From Amycolatopsis bullii (GTDB lineage Bacteria > Actinomycetota > Actinomycetes > Mycobacteriales > Pseudonocardiaceae): a DNA stretch of 64,000 nt. The notes under the pieces are model-generated. The model was given only the letters and a program-made list of their open reading frames with translations, was not told the DNA's origin and ran no database searches. Below are positions 1 through 8,589 of the stretch, one piece after another. The translations under genes and the position numbers were made by a program. Where the stretch lies: NCBI RefSeq assembly GCF_014654205.1, contig NZ_BNAW01000002.1:124001-188000 (forward strand). The letters run 5' to 3'. Position 1 is the stretch's first letter. Each line of letters opens with the position of its first letter.

Positions 1-219
1 CGCGCTGTTGTGGCGGAAGCCGTCGGCGCCGCGGCCGTGCCAGTGGTCCAGGACGGTGCGGCTTTCCTTGTGGTAGGCGTCGTGCTGGGCGTCCAGCGTC
101 CCGGCCACCTGGTGCAGGGCGTATTCGGCGCGGACGGCGTCTTCGGCCTTCCCCGCGAGCTTGTTGCGGTGCGCGACGAGGTCCTTCGCGAAGGAGCGCG
201 CGAGCGCGGCGGTGTCCAT
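1..219 (-). CDS. WXG100-like protein, partial (N-terminal part)
   Basis: This is the start of a reverse-strand gene that runs off the left edge. It begins at an ATG two bases after the stop of the lysozyme-like gene (TGA-G-ATG), so the two are probably translated together. The visible 73 residues are helical and charged. They carry a W-H-G followed by a Gly-Ala-Asp-Gly-Phe turn, the hairpin expected in WXG100/ESX-type secreted proteins (W-x-G between two helices). In that family such domains are substrates or targeting modules of the type VII secretion system. The C-terminal part, which would show whether an effector domain is attached, is outside the window. Family assignment rests on one motif and the neighbour. 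Confidence 0.6.
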   Translation of the reverse strand, partial: MDTAALARSFAKDLVAHRNKLAGKAEDAVRAEYALHQVAGTLDAQHDAYHKESRTVLDHWHGRGADGFRHNSA

Positions 220-220
220 C

Positions 221-934
221 TCAGCCCTTCCCGTTCAGCGCGGCGACGGTGGCCGTCTCGTGGTCGCGATAGGACTTCGCGGCTTTCCCGGCTGCCGACG
301 CGAGCCCGTCGGCGTGCGCGCCGACGGCCTTGACCTGCCGCTGCAGGGCCAGCCCGAACCCGGCCAGCGCGTCGGCGAAGCCCGATTCCTCGCCGATCTT
401 CCCGAAGCTGTCGCGGGCGATCTCGCGGACGTCGCGCAGCTGCCCGGTCGCGGTGTGCAGCGCGTCGGCGACGTGCCGGGTCCGGCGCACATAGGAGTGC
501 AGCACCGCGTCGTCCACCCGCAGCGGCTCGCCACCCCCTCGCGCAGGGGGCTCGCCGTGGCGCTTGGTGACGTCTTGGGCGGCCTTGCGCGCGGCCGTCA
601 GGTGGTGCTTGTACGCGCCGTTCGTGTACGTCGACCAGGGCGTGAAGTCGTGGCCGTCGCCCGAGATGCGGTTCGCGACCCGCGCGTTGGTGTCCGGGTC
701 GAAGAGCTGGTCGTCGGACTTCAGGTGGTACTGGCGGCGGCGTTCCGGGCCGAGCGCGCCCAGCATGTTGATCTGCCAGAGACCGTAGGAATCGTCCGGT
801 GGCGTGGCGTTGTGCGCGGTCGTCCGCCCGCCGGACTCGGCCAGCGCGACCGCGACGGCGGTGGTCAGGCCCTGGCCACGGAACCCGGCGTCGTAGGCGT
901 GCCGGGCGATCTGCTCGGCGCTCAGCTTCGTCAT
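221..934 (-). CDS. Lysozyme/transglycosylase-like protein with C-terminal helical (ESX-like) domain
   Basis: The protein has 237 residues. Residues about 1-110 resemble the lysozyme-like/SLT fold found in actinobacterial tail- or ESX-associated proteins. There is an A-L-A-E-S-G-G segment whose Glu would be the catalytic acid, followed by S-Y-G-L-W-Q-I-N, the usual transglycosylase substrate-cleft motif. Residues about 130-237 form a long helical region rich in Ala, Arg and Asp, similar in character to WXG100 partner domains. No signal peptide is visible, which fits export by a type VII system rather than Sec. The start chosen is the M-T-K-L ATG at 934; an open frame continues upstream but without coding character. 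It is followed after 1 base by the WXG100-like gene. Peptidoglycan cleavage is inferred from the motif. Confidence 0.7.
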   Translation of the reverse strand: MTKLSAEQIARHAYDAGFRGQGLTTAVAVALAESGGRTTAHNATPPDDSYGLWQINMLGALGPERRRQYHLKSDDQLFDPDTNARVANRISGDGHDFTPWSTYTNGAYKHHLTAARKAAQDVTKRHGEPPARGGGEPLRVDDAVLHSYVRRTRHVADALHTATGQLRDVREIARDSFGKIGEESGFADALAGFGLALQRQVKAVGAHADGLASAAGKAAKSYRDHETATVAALNGKG

Positions 935-1110
935 GGGGCGACTTTGTCCGTCCGGGTGATGGTTGCGGTAGGTGTGCTGCACGCAGGGACAAGCCGGGTG
1001 CACACGCGGCTCGGCAGCCTCAGGGCGATGGAGCGAGGGCGGCCACCCGCTCGTGCCGCTGAGTGATCGGCTCGGCGCGAGGCGGTCCGTGCCGAGGTGT
1101 GGCCCTGATC

Positions 1111-1116
1111 TAGGGT
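1111..1116 (+). promoter_or_regulatory. Candidate -10 element of a leaderless promoter
   Basis: TAGGGT lies seven bases before the ATG of the lipoprotein gene at 1123, placing the expected transcription start on or next to the start codon. No Shine-Dalgarno sequence is visible before this ATG, so a leaderless transcript is the simplest reading. No convincing -35 element was found. Confidence 0.45.
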
Positions 1117-1122
1117 GGGCGC

Positions 1123-1803
1123 ATGATTCTGCGGCGTGGCCTGCTCGCGGTGGTGGCACTGGGCGCGGCGATCGTCACCGGCTGCTCCTCGGGCGGTGAC
1201 GCGTCGCTGCCCGACGCCGGCGCCCTGCTCAAGGACAGCGCGGCGGCGACGGGCGGCGTCACCAGCACGCACTTCGCGCTGAAGGTCAACGGCACCGTGC
1301 CGGGCCTGAGCGTGCACAGCGTCGACGGCGACCTGACCAAGGCCAACGGCGGCGGCGCGAAGGGCACCGGCACGCTGGAGCTGATGGGCCAGGTCGTCGA
1401 CGCCCAGTTCGTCCTGGTGGACGGCTCGCTCTACCTCAAGGGGCCCACCGGCGGGTTCCAGCGGATCCCCGCGGCGCTGAGCTCCTCGATCTACGACCCG
1501 TCCGCGATCCTCGACCCGCAGCGCGGCATCCCGAAGGTGCTGGCCTCGGTCCAGGGCCCGAAGACGGACGGGACGGAAGACGTCGGCGGCACGCCCACCT
1601 ACCGCGTCACCGGGACGGTGCCGAAGGACGCGATGGCCGCCCTGGTGCCGGGGGTGTCCTCCGACGCGAACGCCACCTTCTGGCTGCGTCAGGACGGCGG
1701 TCACCTGCCGGTCAAGGCTTCGCTCGGGTTCGCCGGCAACGCGAGTGTGGACGTCACGCTGTCCGATGTGGACAAGCCGGTCACCGTGACCGCGCCGGCG
1801 TGA
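1123..1803 (+). CDS. LppX/LprAFG-family lipoprotein (LprG-like)
   Basis: This 226-residue precursor has a lipoprotein signal peptide (Arg-Arg start, hydrophobic stretch, lipobox V-T-G-C with Cys at residue 21). The mature part, from about residue 30 to the end, alternates short strands and Gly-rich turns as in the LppX/LprA/LprF/LprG family, which binds lipids in a large pocket at the outer face of the membrane. Its stop overlaps the GTG start of an MFS exporter by four bases. In mycobacteria lprG sits directly before the exporter P55 (Rv1410c), and the pair exports triacylglycerol and related lipids. The same arrangement here strongly supports an LprG-like role. The cargo in this organism is unknown. 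Confidence 0.85.
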   Translation: MILRRGLLAVVALGAAIVTGCSSGGDASLPDAGALLKDSAAATGGVTSTHFALKVNGTVPGLSVHSVDGDLTKANGGGAKGTGTLELMGQVVDAQFVLVDGSLYLKGPTGGFQRIPAALSSSIYDPSAILDPQRGIPKVLASVQGPKTDGTEDVGGTPTYRVTGTVPKDAMAALVPGVSSDANATFWLRQDGGHLPVKASLGFAGNASVDVTLSDVDKPVTVTAPA

Positions 1804-3305
1804 CCGGGCCGGTCACCTCGCGCGGCGGCCGCGCGCTCGCCGTCGGCGCCGGTGGTCTCGCCGTGCTGCTCGGCGCGCTGGACACCTACGTCGTGGTCGG
1901 TCTGCTGCGGCAGATCATCGACGACCTGAGCGTTCCGGTGAACCGGCTGGAGATCGTCACGCCGGTCATCACCGGCTACCTGCTCGGCTACGTGGCCGCC
2001 ATGCCGCTGCTCGGCCAGTACTCCGACCGGTTCGGGCGCAAGCTGCTCCTGCAGGCCTGCCTCGGCGGGTTCCTCGCCGGGTCGGTGGTCACCGCGCTGG
2101 CCGGCACGGTGCCGCTCCTCGTCGCGGGCCGGGTGCTCCAGGGGACCGCCGGGGGCGCGCTGCTTCCGGTGACCCTCGCGCTGGCCGCGGACCTGTGGCC
2201 GGGGAACCGCCGCTCCGCCGTGCTGGGGGCCGTCGGCGCCGCGCAGGAGCTCGGCAGCGTGCTCGGCCCGCTCTACGGCATCGGGCTGGCCGCCGCGACC
2301 GGCTGGCGCGGCGTGTTCTGGGTGAACGTCCCGCTGACCGTGCTGGCCGCGATCGCGGTGCAGGTTTCCGTCCGGGGCGGGAAACCGGCCGAGCGGCCGC
2401 GCGTGGACCTCGTCGGTGTCCTGCTGCTGGCCCTCACGCTCGCGCTGCTGGTCATCGGCTTGGACAACCCGAACCCGCGCGAGCAGGTGCTGCCGCCATG
2501 GGGGATTCCGTTCCTGATCGGCGCCGGGGTCGGCCTGGTCGCGTTCCTCTGGTGGGAGGCGCGCGCCGAAGTCCGGCTCGTCGACACGGCGAACGTGGCA
2601 CTGCGGCCGTTCCTCACCGCGCTCGGGACGAGCGTCGCCGCGGGGGCGGCGTTGATGATCACCCTGGTCGACGTCGACCTGTTCGCGCAGACGCTGCTCG
2701 GCCGCGACGACGGCGGCAGTGTCGAGCTCCTCCTGAGGTTCCTGGTCGCGCTGCCGGTCGGCGCGCTGCTCGGCGGCCTGCTCGCCACGCGGATCGGCGA
2801 GCGCTGGATCGCCGGCGCCGGGATGCTGATCGCGGCCGGCGGCTACCTGCTGATGTCCCGCTGGCCCGCCGATGTTCTCGCGGCCAGGTCCGTCCTGGGC
2901 CTGCCGCGTCTCGACGTCGACCTGGCGCTCGCCGGGCTGGGGCTCGGCCTGGTCATCGCCCCGCTGTCGGCCGTCGCGCTGCGTGCCGTGCCGCGCGCCC
3001 AGCACGGCGTCGCGTCGGCCGCGGTCGTGGTCGCGCGGATGACCGGCATGCTGGTGGGCGTCGCGGCCGTGTCCGCCTTCGGCCTGCACTACTTCCACAC
3101 GCTGACCGCGTCGCTGAACCCGCCGCTCCGGATCCTGTTCCCGTCCCAGCCGGCCTACGACCGCGCCCTCGCCGGCTACCTCGGCGCAGTCCGCGAGGCG
3201 CTGCTGACGGAGTACCGCGCGATCTTCCTGATCACGTCCGTGGTTTGCCTGGCGGGCGCGGCGGTCGCCCTGTCCATCGGCGGGCGTGCGCCGCGGCGGA
3301 GTTGA
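1800..3305 (+). CDS. MFS transporter, P55-like
   Basis: This 501-residue polytopic membrane protein starts at a GTG that overlaps the lipoprotein stop (GTGA). It has about 14 hydrophobic segments. The loop after the second segment reads D-R-F-G-R-K, the MFS signature, and a G-R-x-L-Q-G motif lies near residue 105, as in drug:H+ antiporter family members. The coupling to an LprG-like lipoprotein makes it the likely partner that moves a lipid or hydrophobic substrate across the membrane. A resistance role cannot be excluded, since mycobacterial P55 also confers multidrug tolerance. The C-terminus ends in a basic R-A-P-R-R-S tail just before the next promoter. Confidence 0.85.
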   Translation: MTGPVTSRGGRALAVGAGGLAVLLGALDTYVVVGLLRQIIDDLSVPVNRLEIVTPVITGYLLGYVAAMPLLGQYSDRFGRKLLLQACLGGFLAGSVVTALAGTVPLLVAGRVLQGTAGGALLPVTLALAADLWPGNRRSAVLGAVGAAQELGSVLGPLYGIGLAAATGWRGVFWVNVPLTVLAAIAVQVSVRGGKPAERPRVDLVGVLLLALTLALLVIGLDNPNPREQVLPPWGIPFLIGAGVGLVAFLWWEARAEVRLVDTANVALRPFLTALGTSVAAGAALMITLVDVDLFAQTLLGRDDGGSVELLLRFLVALPVGALLGGLLATRIGERWIAGAGMLIAAGGYLLMSRWPADVLAARSVLGLPRLDVDLALAGLGLGLVIAPLSAVALRAVPRAQHGVASAAVVVARMTGMLVGVAAVSAFGLHYFHTLTASLNPPLRILFPSQPAYDRALAGYLGAVREALLTEYRAIFLITSVVCLAGAAVALSIGGRAPRRS

Positions 3306-3322
3306 CCCTGACGCACGGTCAA
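3302..3322 (+). promoter_or_regulatory. MerR-type operator/promoter
   Basis: A perfect inverted repeat, TTGACC (3302-3307) and GGTCAA (3317-3322), separated by nine bases, lies just upstream of the hydrolase-merR pair. The left arm doubles as a -35 box. CAGCAT (3328-3333), 20 bases downstream, is a possible -10, giving the long spacer typical of MerR-controlled promoters. The transcript would begin at about 3340, next to the ATG at 3341. The likely binder is the MerR protein encoded at 4135. Confidence 0.6.
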
Positions 3323-3340
3323 CCCCGCAGCATGGCTGCC

Positions 3341-4141
3341 ATGACTACGAAAGCCGGCCGGTTCGAAGTCCGCCACGACGGCGTCACGATCTCGGCCTCC
3401 CGCGGCGGCCGGGGACGGCCGCTGGTCCTGTGCCCCGGGCTCCTCACCACGCAAGCCGACCTGCACGAGCTGACCGAGCTGCTGCGCCGCGACTTCGACG
3501 TGGTGACCTTCGACCTCCGGGGCCACGGGCTCTCCTCCCCCGCCGACCGGTACACCTTCGAGGCGTTCCTCGGCGATCTCGACGCCGTCCTGGCGGAGGT
3601 GGCACCCCGCGCACCCCTGCTCGTCGGCCATTCCCTGGGGGCGGACCTGGCCGTGCACCACGCCGCCGGGCATCCGGACGCCGTGGCCGGGCTCGTCCTC
3701 GTCGACGGCGCCAACCCGATCCCCGAACCGTTCCTCACCGAAGCCGACCTGCCGGAGTTCCGTGCGATGGCGGAAAGTCTGCGGCACGAGTTCGCGCGGG
3801 CCGAGGGCACCGCGCACCAGGTGCTGCTGACCCCGCAGGACTTCCTCGACCTCAACCTCGAGATCGAGGCGGTGCGCTCGAGCATTCTCGACCGGTACCG
3901 GGAGATCGACCGCCCCGTTCACCTGATCATGTCGACCTCGATGGCGGGGAACGGCGGTGACGCGCGGACGCAGTGGCGCAACCGGAACTGGCGGGCCGGT
4001 GTCGAGCGGCTCGTCCGCGAACGGCCGCACGTCGCCACGTCGTGGCTCGAGGCCGACCACCGGCTCGTCGTCACCCACGCTCCGGAAGTCGCCCGGCTGA
4101 TCCACGACGTCCAGAGGCCGTGGACACTGGACCGATGCTGA
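3341..4141 (+). CDS. Alpha/beta-fold hydrolase
   Basis: The protein has 266 residues. It shows the alpha/beta hydrolase core: a C-P-G-L-L oxyanion segment near residue 28, the D-L-R-G-H-G turn, the nucleophile elbow G-H-S-L-G near residue 93, the D-G-A-N region, and the late catalytic His in E-A-D-H-R-L-V. This is the general esterase/lyase/peptidase fold and the substrate is not predictable. The start at 3341 is preferred over an in-frame ATG at 3332 because it fits a leaderless transcript from the MerR-type promoter. It overlaps the merR gene by seven bases, so the two form one operon and the hydrolase is probably the enzyme induced by the MerR ligand. Confidence 0.8.
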   Translation: MTTKAGRFEVRHDGVTISASRGGRGRPLVLCPGLLTTQADLHELTELLRRDFDVVTFDLRGHGLSSPADRYTFEAFLGDLDAVLAEVAPRAPLLVGHSLGADLAVHHAAGHPDAVAGLVLVDGANPIPEPFLTEADLPEFRAMAESLRHEFARAEGTAHQVLLTPQDFLDLNLEIEAVRSSILDRYREIDRPVHLIMSTSMAGNGGDARTQWRNRNWRAGVERLVRERPHVATSWLEADHRLVVTHAPEVARLIHDVQRPWTLDRC

Positions 4142-4986
4142 CCATCGGCGAGCTGGCGTCGTACGCGGGGGTCACGGTGCGCGCGGTGCGGCACTACCAC
4201 GCCAAGGGGCTGCTGCCGGAACCCGGACGCGACCGCTCCGGGTACCGCCGGTACGACGCCGGCGCCGTGGTCGAGCTGATCCGGATCCGGACCCTCGCCG
4301 AGGCCGGGGTCCCGCTGTCGCGGGTGCGGGACCTGCTGCAGGCCGACGACGAGGAGTTCGCCGCGGCGGTCGCCGACATCGATCGGCGGCTGCGTGCGGA
4401 GATCCGGCAGCGGCAGCGGCATCGCGAGCGGATCCGCCGCCTCGCCTCCGGGGACGGTCTGGCGCTGCCCCCGGAGGTGACCGGCATCCTCGACCGGCTG
4501 CGGGGGCTCGGCGTCGACGAGCGGATCGTCCAGGTCGAGCGGGACGGCTGGATCCTGCTCGCGGCGCACTCACCCGAGCGGGTCCCGGAGTGGGCGGCGC
4601 GCAAGCGGGCGCAGATCGCCGACCCGCCGCTCATCGACTTCTACCTCACCCTGGGGCAGGCTCTCGACCGAGCGGACGGCGATCCGGAGCTGACCGGGCT
4701 GGCCGACAAGCTGGCCGGCTACATCTCGCACCTGGCCGAGGACAGCGCCGGCGACACCGATGTCGAGCCACCGTTCGCCGATCTGATGGACACCCTGGCC
4801 TTCGACACCGCCCCACCGGCCCGCCGGCTGGTCGAGCTGCTGAGAACGCGCGGCTGGACCGGCTGGACGAAGCTCGAACGAGTGGACCCGGCGCCGGCGG
4901 AAGGCGGCGCAGGCGGGGCCGACATCGGGCATCAGGCGGCCGCGGGAGCAGGGCGCCGGTTGGCAGGGCAACCGCGGTCCGGGTAG
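4135..4986 (+). CDS. MerR-family transcriptional regulator
   Basis: The protein has 283 residues. The N-terminus (M-L-T-I-G-E-L-A, then V-R-A-V-R-H-Y-H and R-Y-D) is the canonical MerR winged helix. It is followed by a coiled dimerisation helix rich in Arg and Gln at about residues 75-105 and an effector domain to about 260. The last 35 residues are Gly/Ala-rich and probably disordered. The effector domain resembles those of organic-ligand MerR proteins and lacks metal-binding Cys clusters. It overlaps the hydrolase gene and probably controls the inverted-repeat promoter at 3302-3322, autoregulating the pair. Confidence 0.85.
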   Translation: MLTIGELASYAGVTVRAVRHYHAKGLLPEPGRDRSGYRRYDAGAVVELIRIRTLAEAGVPLSRVRDLLQADDEEFAAAVADIDRRLRAEIRQRQRHRERIRRLASGDGLALPPEVTGILDRLRGLGVDERIVQVERDGWILLAAHSPERVPEWAARKRAQIADPPLIDFYLTLGQALDRADGDPELTGLADKLAGYISHLAEDSAGDTDVEPPFADLMDTLAFDTAPPARRLVELLRTRGWTGWTKLERVDPAPAEGGAGGADIGHQAAAGAGRRLAGQPRSG

Positions 4987-5090
4987 CGAAGGGCGCCGAG
5001 GCCCGGCCAGGGCGCGATGGGCGAGCATCCAATACCCGGCATACGGTGGAAACGCTACCGCGATCGCGCGCACATGCCGGGTCGTCGGGC

Positions 5091-6055
5091 TTATTGACCG
5101 CGGCCACCGCGGTGCCGACCTTCAGCGCCCCGCTGACTGATCCGCTCGATCGACTGCCCGTCAAGCTGTTCCCCGCCGGACGGCCGCGTGCGGGCCCGCC
5201 CACGGGATCCCCGTGCCGGAGTCGCTTCCCGTGCGTCCCACTGGTCCGGTGGACGGCGCCAGACTTGGTTCGCGGCCTCGTGAACGGCGTCGAGGGGCGA
5301 ATCCCCGTCGGGATCGAGACCGGTTTCGAACCACTGGACGAGAAAGTCGCCAACGCTACGAGCCTGGAGCACGACCACCGGCGGGTCGTGCGCGATGAAC
5401 AGGACCTCGGCGGGCCGGCCGTCGCGAACATCGACGACCCAGTGGTTGCCGAACCCGTCGGTGGCGACCGGCACCCCATCGGGCGCGATGCCGGACAGGT
5501 CCACCCCGAACGTACCCTCGGCGAAACACAGTTCCTCACCCGAGAGTTCACCCGGGCGACATCCGTGCCGAGCACCGGATGGACCGTGTCCGACCGTTCC
5601 ACGACGCACTCCGCGGTCTTCGCCGAATAGTGGGCGACGATCCCGTCCACGCCGGCACCGGCGCTCGGACATCGGACGGCTGCGTCGGCGTGGCGACTCG
5701 TCTTGCCAACGTCGTCGACGGACGCCGCAAAGGGACGGGGTTCCGGCCGTGCGATCCATCGGAACACCTGGTCGGACAGCCGGCCGCGGGAAGGCTGGCA
5801 GGCGCCGGGCGAGGCCGGTCAGGTGAGCGATGTCCTCGGCGGTGCGCTTCAGCGTCCCGGCGGTCGGAGGAATCCAGGACCGGGTGCACCTGCCACTCGC
5901 CGAGCCTGCCGCCGTTCTGCCGCAGCAGCAAGGCCCGCAGTACCGGGCGGCAGAGCTTGGCCGAGGGCGTGTTCCAGCACCGCCACGTGTTCCTGCCCCA
6001 CCGGGCCAGCCGAACCGTTCTCCGGCGTGCGCGTGGCACCGATCGAAGAGAACAT
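5091..6055 (-). pseudogene. Decayed SUKH (SMI1/KNR4)-like gene with about four frameshifts
   Basis: No single reverse-strand frame is a sound gene, but coding-like segments follow one another in different frames. First is an N-terminal piece from the ATG at 6055 containing V-L-E-H-A-L-G. Next come L-R-A-L-L-L-R-Q-N-G-G and L-G-E-W-Q-V-H-P, then D-I-A-H-L-T-G-L, then V-D-G-I-V-A-H-Y-S through V-L-G-T-D-V-A. Last comes E-L-S-G-E-E-L through F-G-N-H-W-V-V-D-V and F-L-V-Q-W-F-E-T-G, ending at the TAA at 5091. One junction is at about 5552, next to a CCGGG run. The N-G-G and F-G-N-x-W features and the final F-x-x-F/W helix suggest the SMI1/KNR4 (SUKH) fold, common among toxin-immunity proteins. 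Several separate shifts argue for decay rather than one sequencing error. Confidence 0.55.
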
Positions 6056-6232
6056 CGACGATTCTTACCACGCCGGCTTTCGCTGGTGTCGGAGAACGTC
6101 TCCATGGCTGCCCACGCCGGCGACGCAGTGAATCTTCGTACACCTTGCCGGTGATTTTCATGCGGAATTCGAAAACAGAAGACACAGAGCCGAGCAGCCC
6201 CGCGACGCTCTTTTGAGCTACCGTTGTCGGCT

Positions 6233-8323
6233 GTGAGCCGAGAGGAGCCGCACAACGTCGTCACGGGTACCACCACCGGCCACGTCCTGCAAACCGCGGA
6301 AATCCACGGCGACGTCCACCTGCACACGGCGTCGCCCCGATGCACGCCACGGCAACTGCCCGGCACAGCGCGGCATTTCACCGGTCGGGAGCGGCAACTG
6401 GCCGCCCTGAGCACCCATCTCGAGCAGGCCGAGGCGAGTCCGGGCCCAGTGGCGATTTCGACGGTCGAGGGCATGGCGGGGATCGGCAAGTCGGCCCTGG
6501 CGATCCACTGGGCCCGGCAGAACGCCGACCGGTTCCCCGACGGTCAGCTCTACGTCAACCTACGCGGCTTCGCACCCGCCGCGGCGATGCAGCCCGGCGA
6601 GGCGCTGTGGGGCTTTCTGCACGCCTTGGGCGCGCCGCACGACACACCCTTTCTCGACCTGGAGGCTCAGGCCGCTCTGTACCGCAGCATGCTGGCCGGA
6701 CGCCGCATGCTGATCGTTCTCGACAACGCCCGAGACAGCGACCAAGTCCGGCACCTTCTTCCCGGCAGCGGGGCCTGCTACGTCATCGTCACCAGCAGAC
6801 AGCGGTTGACCGGCCTCGTGGTGCAAGCCGGCGCACGCTCGATCAGGATGGACAACTTGCAGACCCACGAGTGCGCGGCATTATTGGGCGCCCTCGCCGG
6901 AACCGATCGTGTGGCCACGGAACCCGGCGCAGCGGCAGAGCTGGTCGAATTGTGTGCACGAATGCCCCTCGCGCTGACCATCCTGGGCGCCCGGCTCGCC
7001 GACCGGCCGGACCTGCCGCTGCACGTGCTCGCCCGGCGACTACGCGAAGCCCGCCTCGACACCATGGACTCCGGCGAGACCGACGTGAACATCAGCACCG
7101 TCTTTTCGTGGTCCTATCAAGCGCTGAGCCCTGCCGCCGCGACACTGTTCCGGCTGCTGAGCCTGCATCCCGGCCCCGACTTCAGCGAGGCCGTCGCAAC
7201 CTCGATCGCGGCGGGCAAGGCGGATCGGCTGCTCGACGAGCTGGCCCACGTCCACCTCCTCGAAGAGCGTCCCGGTGACCGGTACGGCTTCCACGACCTG
7301 ACCCGGCTGTACGCGCGGGACCGCGCCGACGACCACCCGCCGGCGAGCCGGAACGCGGCCATCCTCCGCATGCTGGACCACTACCTGCACACCTGCGTCG
7401 CCGCCGATGGTCACCTGGGATCGCCCTGGGAACCCTTCACACTCGAGCCGCCGCAGGCCGGGACACGCCCCGAAACCTTCGCCGATGCCGGGCAAGCCGC
7501 GGCATGGTTCGCCGCCGAGCACGCCGTTCTCGTCACCCTGGTGGAGGATCCGGTGTCGTCCAGCAGCCACACCTGGCGGCTGGCTCGCTCGCTCGTCACC
7601 CATCTCGACCGACACGGGCATTGGCGCGATTTCGTCAGCACTCAGCGCGCCGGACTCGCCGCGGCGCACCAGGTCGCCGACGCCAACAGCCAGGCCTACG
7701 CCCACCGTCTGCTCGCTCGCGCGCTCTGCCGTCGGAACGAACTCGACGAAGCCCGGGACCACCTCGGCCGCGCGCTCGAGCTCTTCGGAGACGACATCAC
7801 CGGTCAGGCACACACGAACTACGCGCTCGGCTACCTCGACGTTTGCGCCGGCGACACCTCGCGCGCGCTTGACCGCACCACACGTGCACTGACGCTCGCC
7901 CGCGCGAGCGGCGCCGAAGTCTGGGAAGCCAAAGCACTGAACAACATCGGCTGGTGCCTGATCGAAGCCGGACGCCACGCCGAGGCCCTGGACTACAGCA
8001 AGCAGGCCCTCACCCTGTTCCGCAACCTCGACGCAGACCCGGATGGCCTGGCCCATACGCTGGGCTGTCTGGGCAGCGCCTACCTGGGTGCCGGTGACCC
8101 GGAACAGGCATTGGCCTCCTACCTCGAAGCCCTGCACATCCGGGAACAGCATCGCAACTTCTACACACAGGCGACCACACTGCGCCACGTCGCCGCTGTA
8201 CACCGTGCCACCGGCAACGACGAAGCAGAGCAAGCAGCGCTGGGTCAGGCCTTACTGATCCTCGAGCGGCTCGGCCACGCGGAGGGGCCTGCCCTTCGGG
8301 CGCAGCTCGCGCGGCTGATCTGA
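6233..8323 (+). CDS. STAND NTPase with C-terminal TPR repeats
   Basis: The protein has 696 residues from the GTG at 6233 (a TTG at 6224 is an alternative). The first 35 residues contain N-V-V-T-G-T-T-T-G-H-V-L-Q and H-G-D-V-H-L-H, a short motif widely seen at the N-terminus of actinobacterial STAND proteins. The NTPase follows: P-loop G-M-A-G-I-G-K-S (about 80-87), Walker B-like M-L-I-V-L-D-N (about 160), sensor V-I-V-T-S-R, and a G-x-P-L-A-L-like M-P-L-A-L. A winged-helix region then leads to five or six TPR units from about residue 465 to the end. Such proteins act as ligand-triggered switches in regulation or defence. No SARP or other DNA-binding domain is fused, so the output is unknown. 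Confidence 0.8.
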   Translation: MSREEPHNVVTGTTTGHVLQTAEIHGDVHLHTASPRCTPRQLPGTARHFTGRERQLAALSTHLEQAEASPGPVAISTVEGMAGIGKSALAIHWARQNADRFPDGQLYVNLRGFAPAAAMQPGEALWGFLHALGAPHDTPFLDLEAQAALYRSMLAGRRMLIVLDNARDSDQVRHLLPGSGACYVIVTSRQRLTGLVVQAGARSIRMDNLQTHECAALLGALAGTDRVATEPGAAAELVELCARMPLALTILGARLADRPDLPLHVLARRLREARLDTMDSGETDVNISTVFSWSYQALSPAAATLFRLLSLHPGPDFSEAVATSIAAGKADRLLDELAHVHLLEERPGDRYGFHDLTRLYARDRADDHPPASRNAAILRMLDHYLHTCVAADGHLGSPWEPFTLEPPQAGTRPETFADAGQAAAWFAAEHAVLVTLVEDPVSSSSHTWRLARSLVTHLDRHGHWRDFVSTQRAGLAAAHQVADANSQAYAHRLLARALCRRNELDEARDHLGRALELFGDDITGQAHTNYALGYLDVCAGDTSRALDRTTRALTLARASGAEVWEAKALNNIGWCLIEAGRHAEALDYSKQALTLFRNLDADPDGLAHTLGCLGSAYLGAGDPEQALASYLEALHIREQHRNFYTQATTLRHVAAVHRATGNDEAEQAALGQALLILERLGHAEGPALRAQLARLI

Positions 8324-8400
8324 AGTGGACTGGCCCCGCTCCACCGCAGGGCCGGGAAACGCGCGAAGAAACAGAGCACCTGCGCGACGGCTTTGACCTG

Positions 8401-8443
8401 TTGAGACACAACCAACCGCTGTTATATTCTGGGAGCGTTCCCA
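8401..8443 (+). promoter_or_regulatory. Promoter with overlapping CebR-type (LacI-family) operator
   Basis: A -35 element TTGAGA (8401-8406) and -10 element TATATT (8423-8428), 16 bases apart, are followed after one base by TGGGAGCGTTCCCA (8430-8443). This is one base off the palindrome TGGGAGCGCTCCCA known as the CebR site controlling cellulose-utilisation genes in Streptomyces. The operator covers the expected transcription start, suitable for repression. The regulated gene is the CBM2-CE2 esterase about 150 bases downstream. Confidence 0.75.
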
Positions 8444-8589
8444 GATGATGACGACCTGGCGCAACGACGGAATTTCCTGACCCTCGACGCGGCCGACGTC
8501 GGCCCGTCGCCGCTCGGCGCCGGACAGACGGACGTCACCACCTTCCACGCCGACGTGAATCGATCGACCCTGTTCTCGGAGGAGCGCCG

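Noticed and set aside
8445..8480. An 11-codon ORF just downstream of the CebR-type operator
   Set aside because: It has no ribosome site and no conserved features. It is more likely chance within the 5' leader of the esterase gene.
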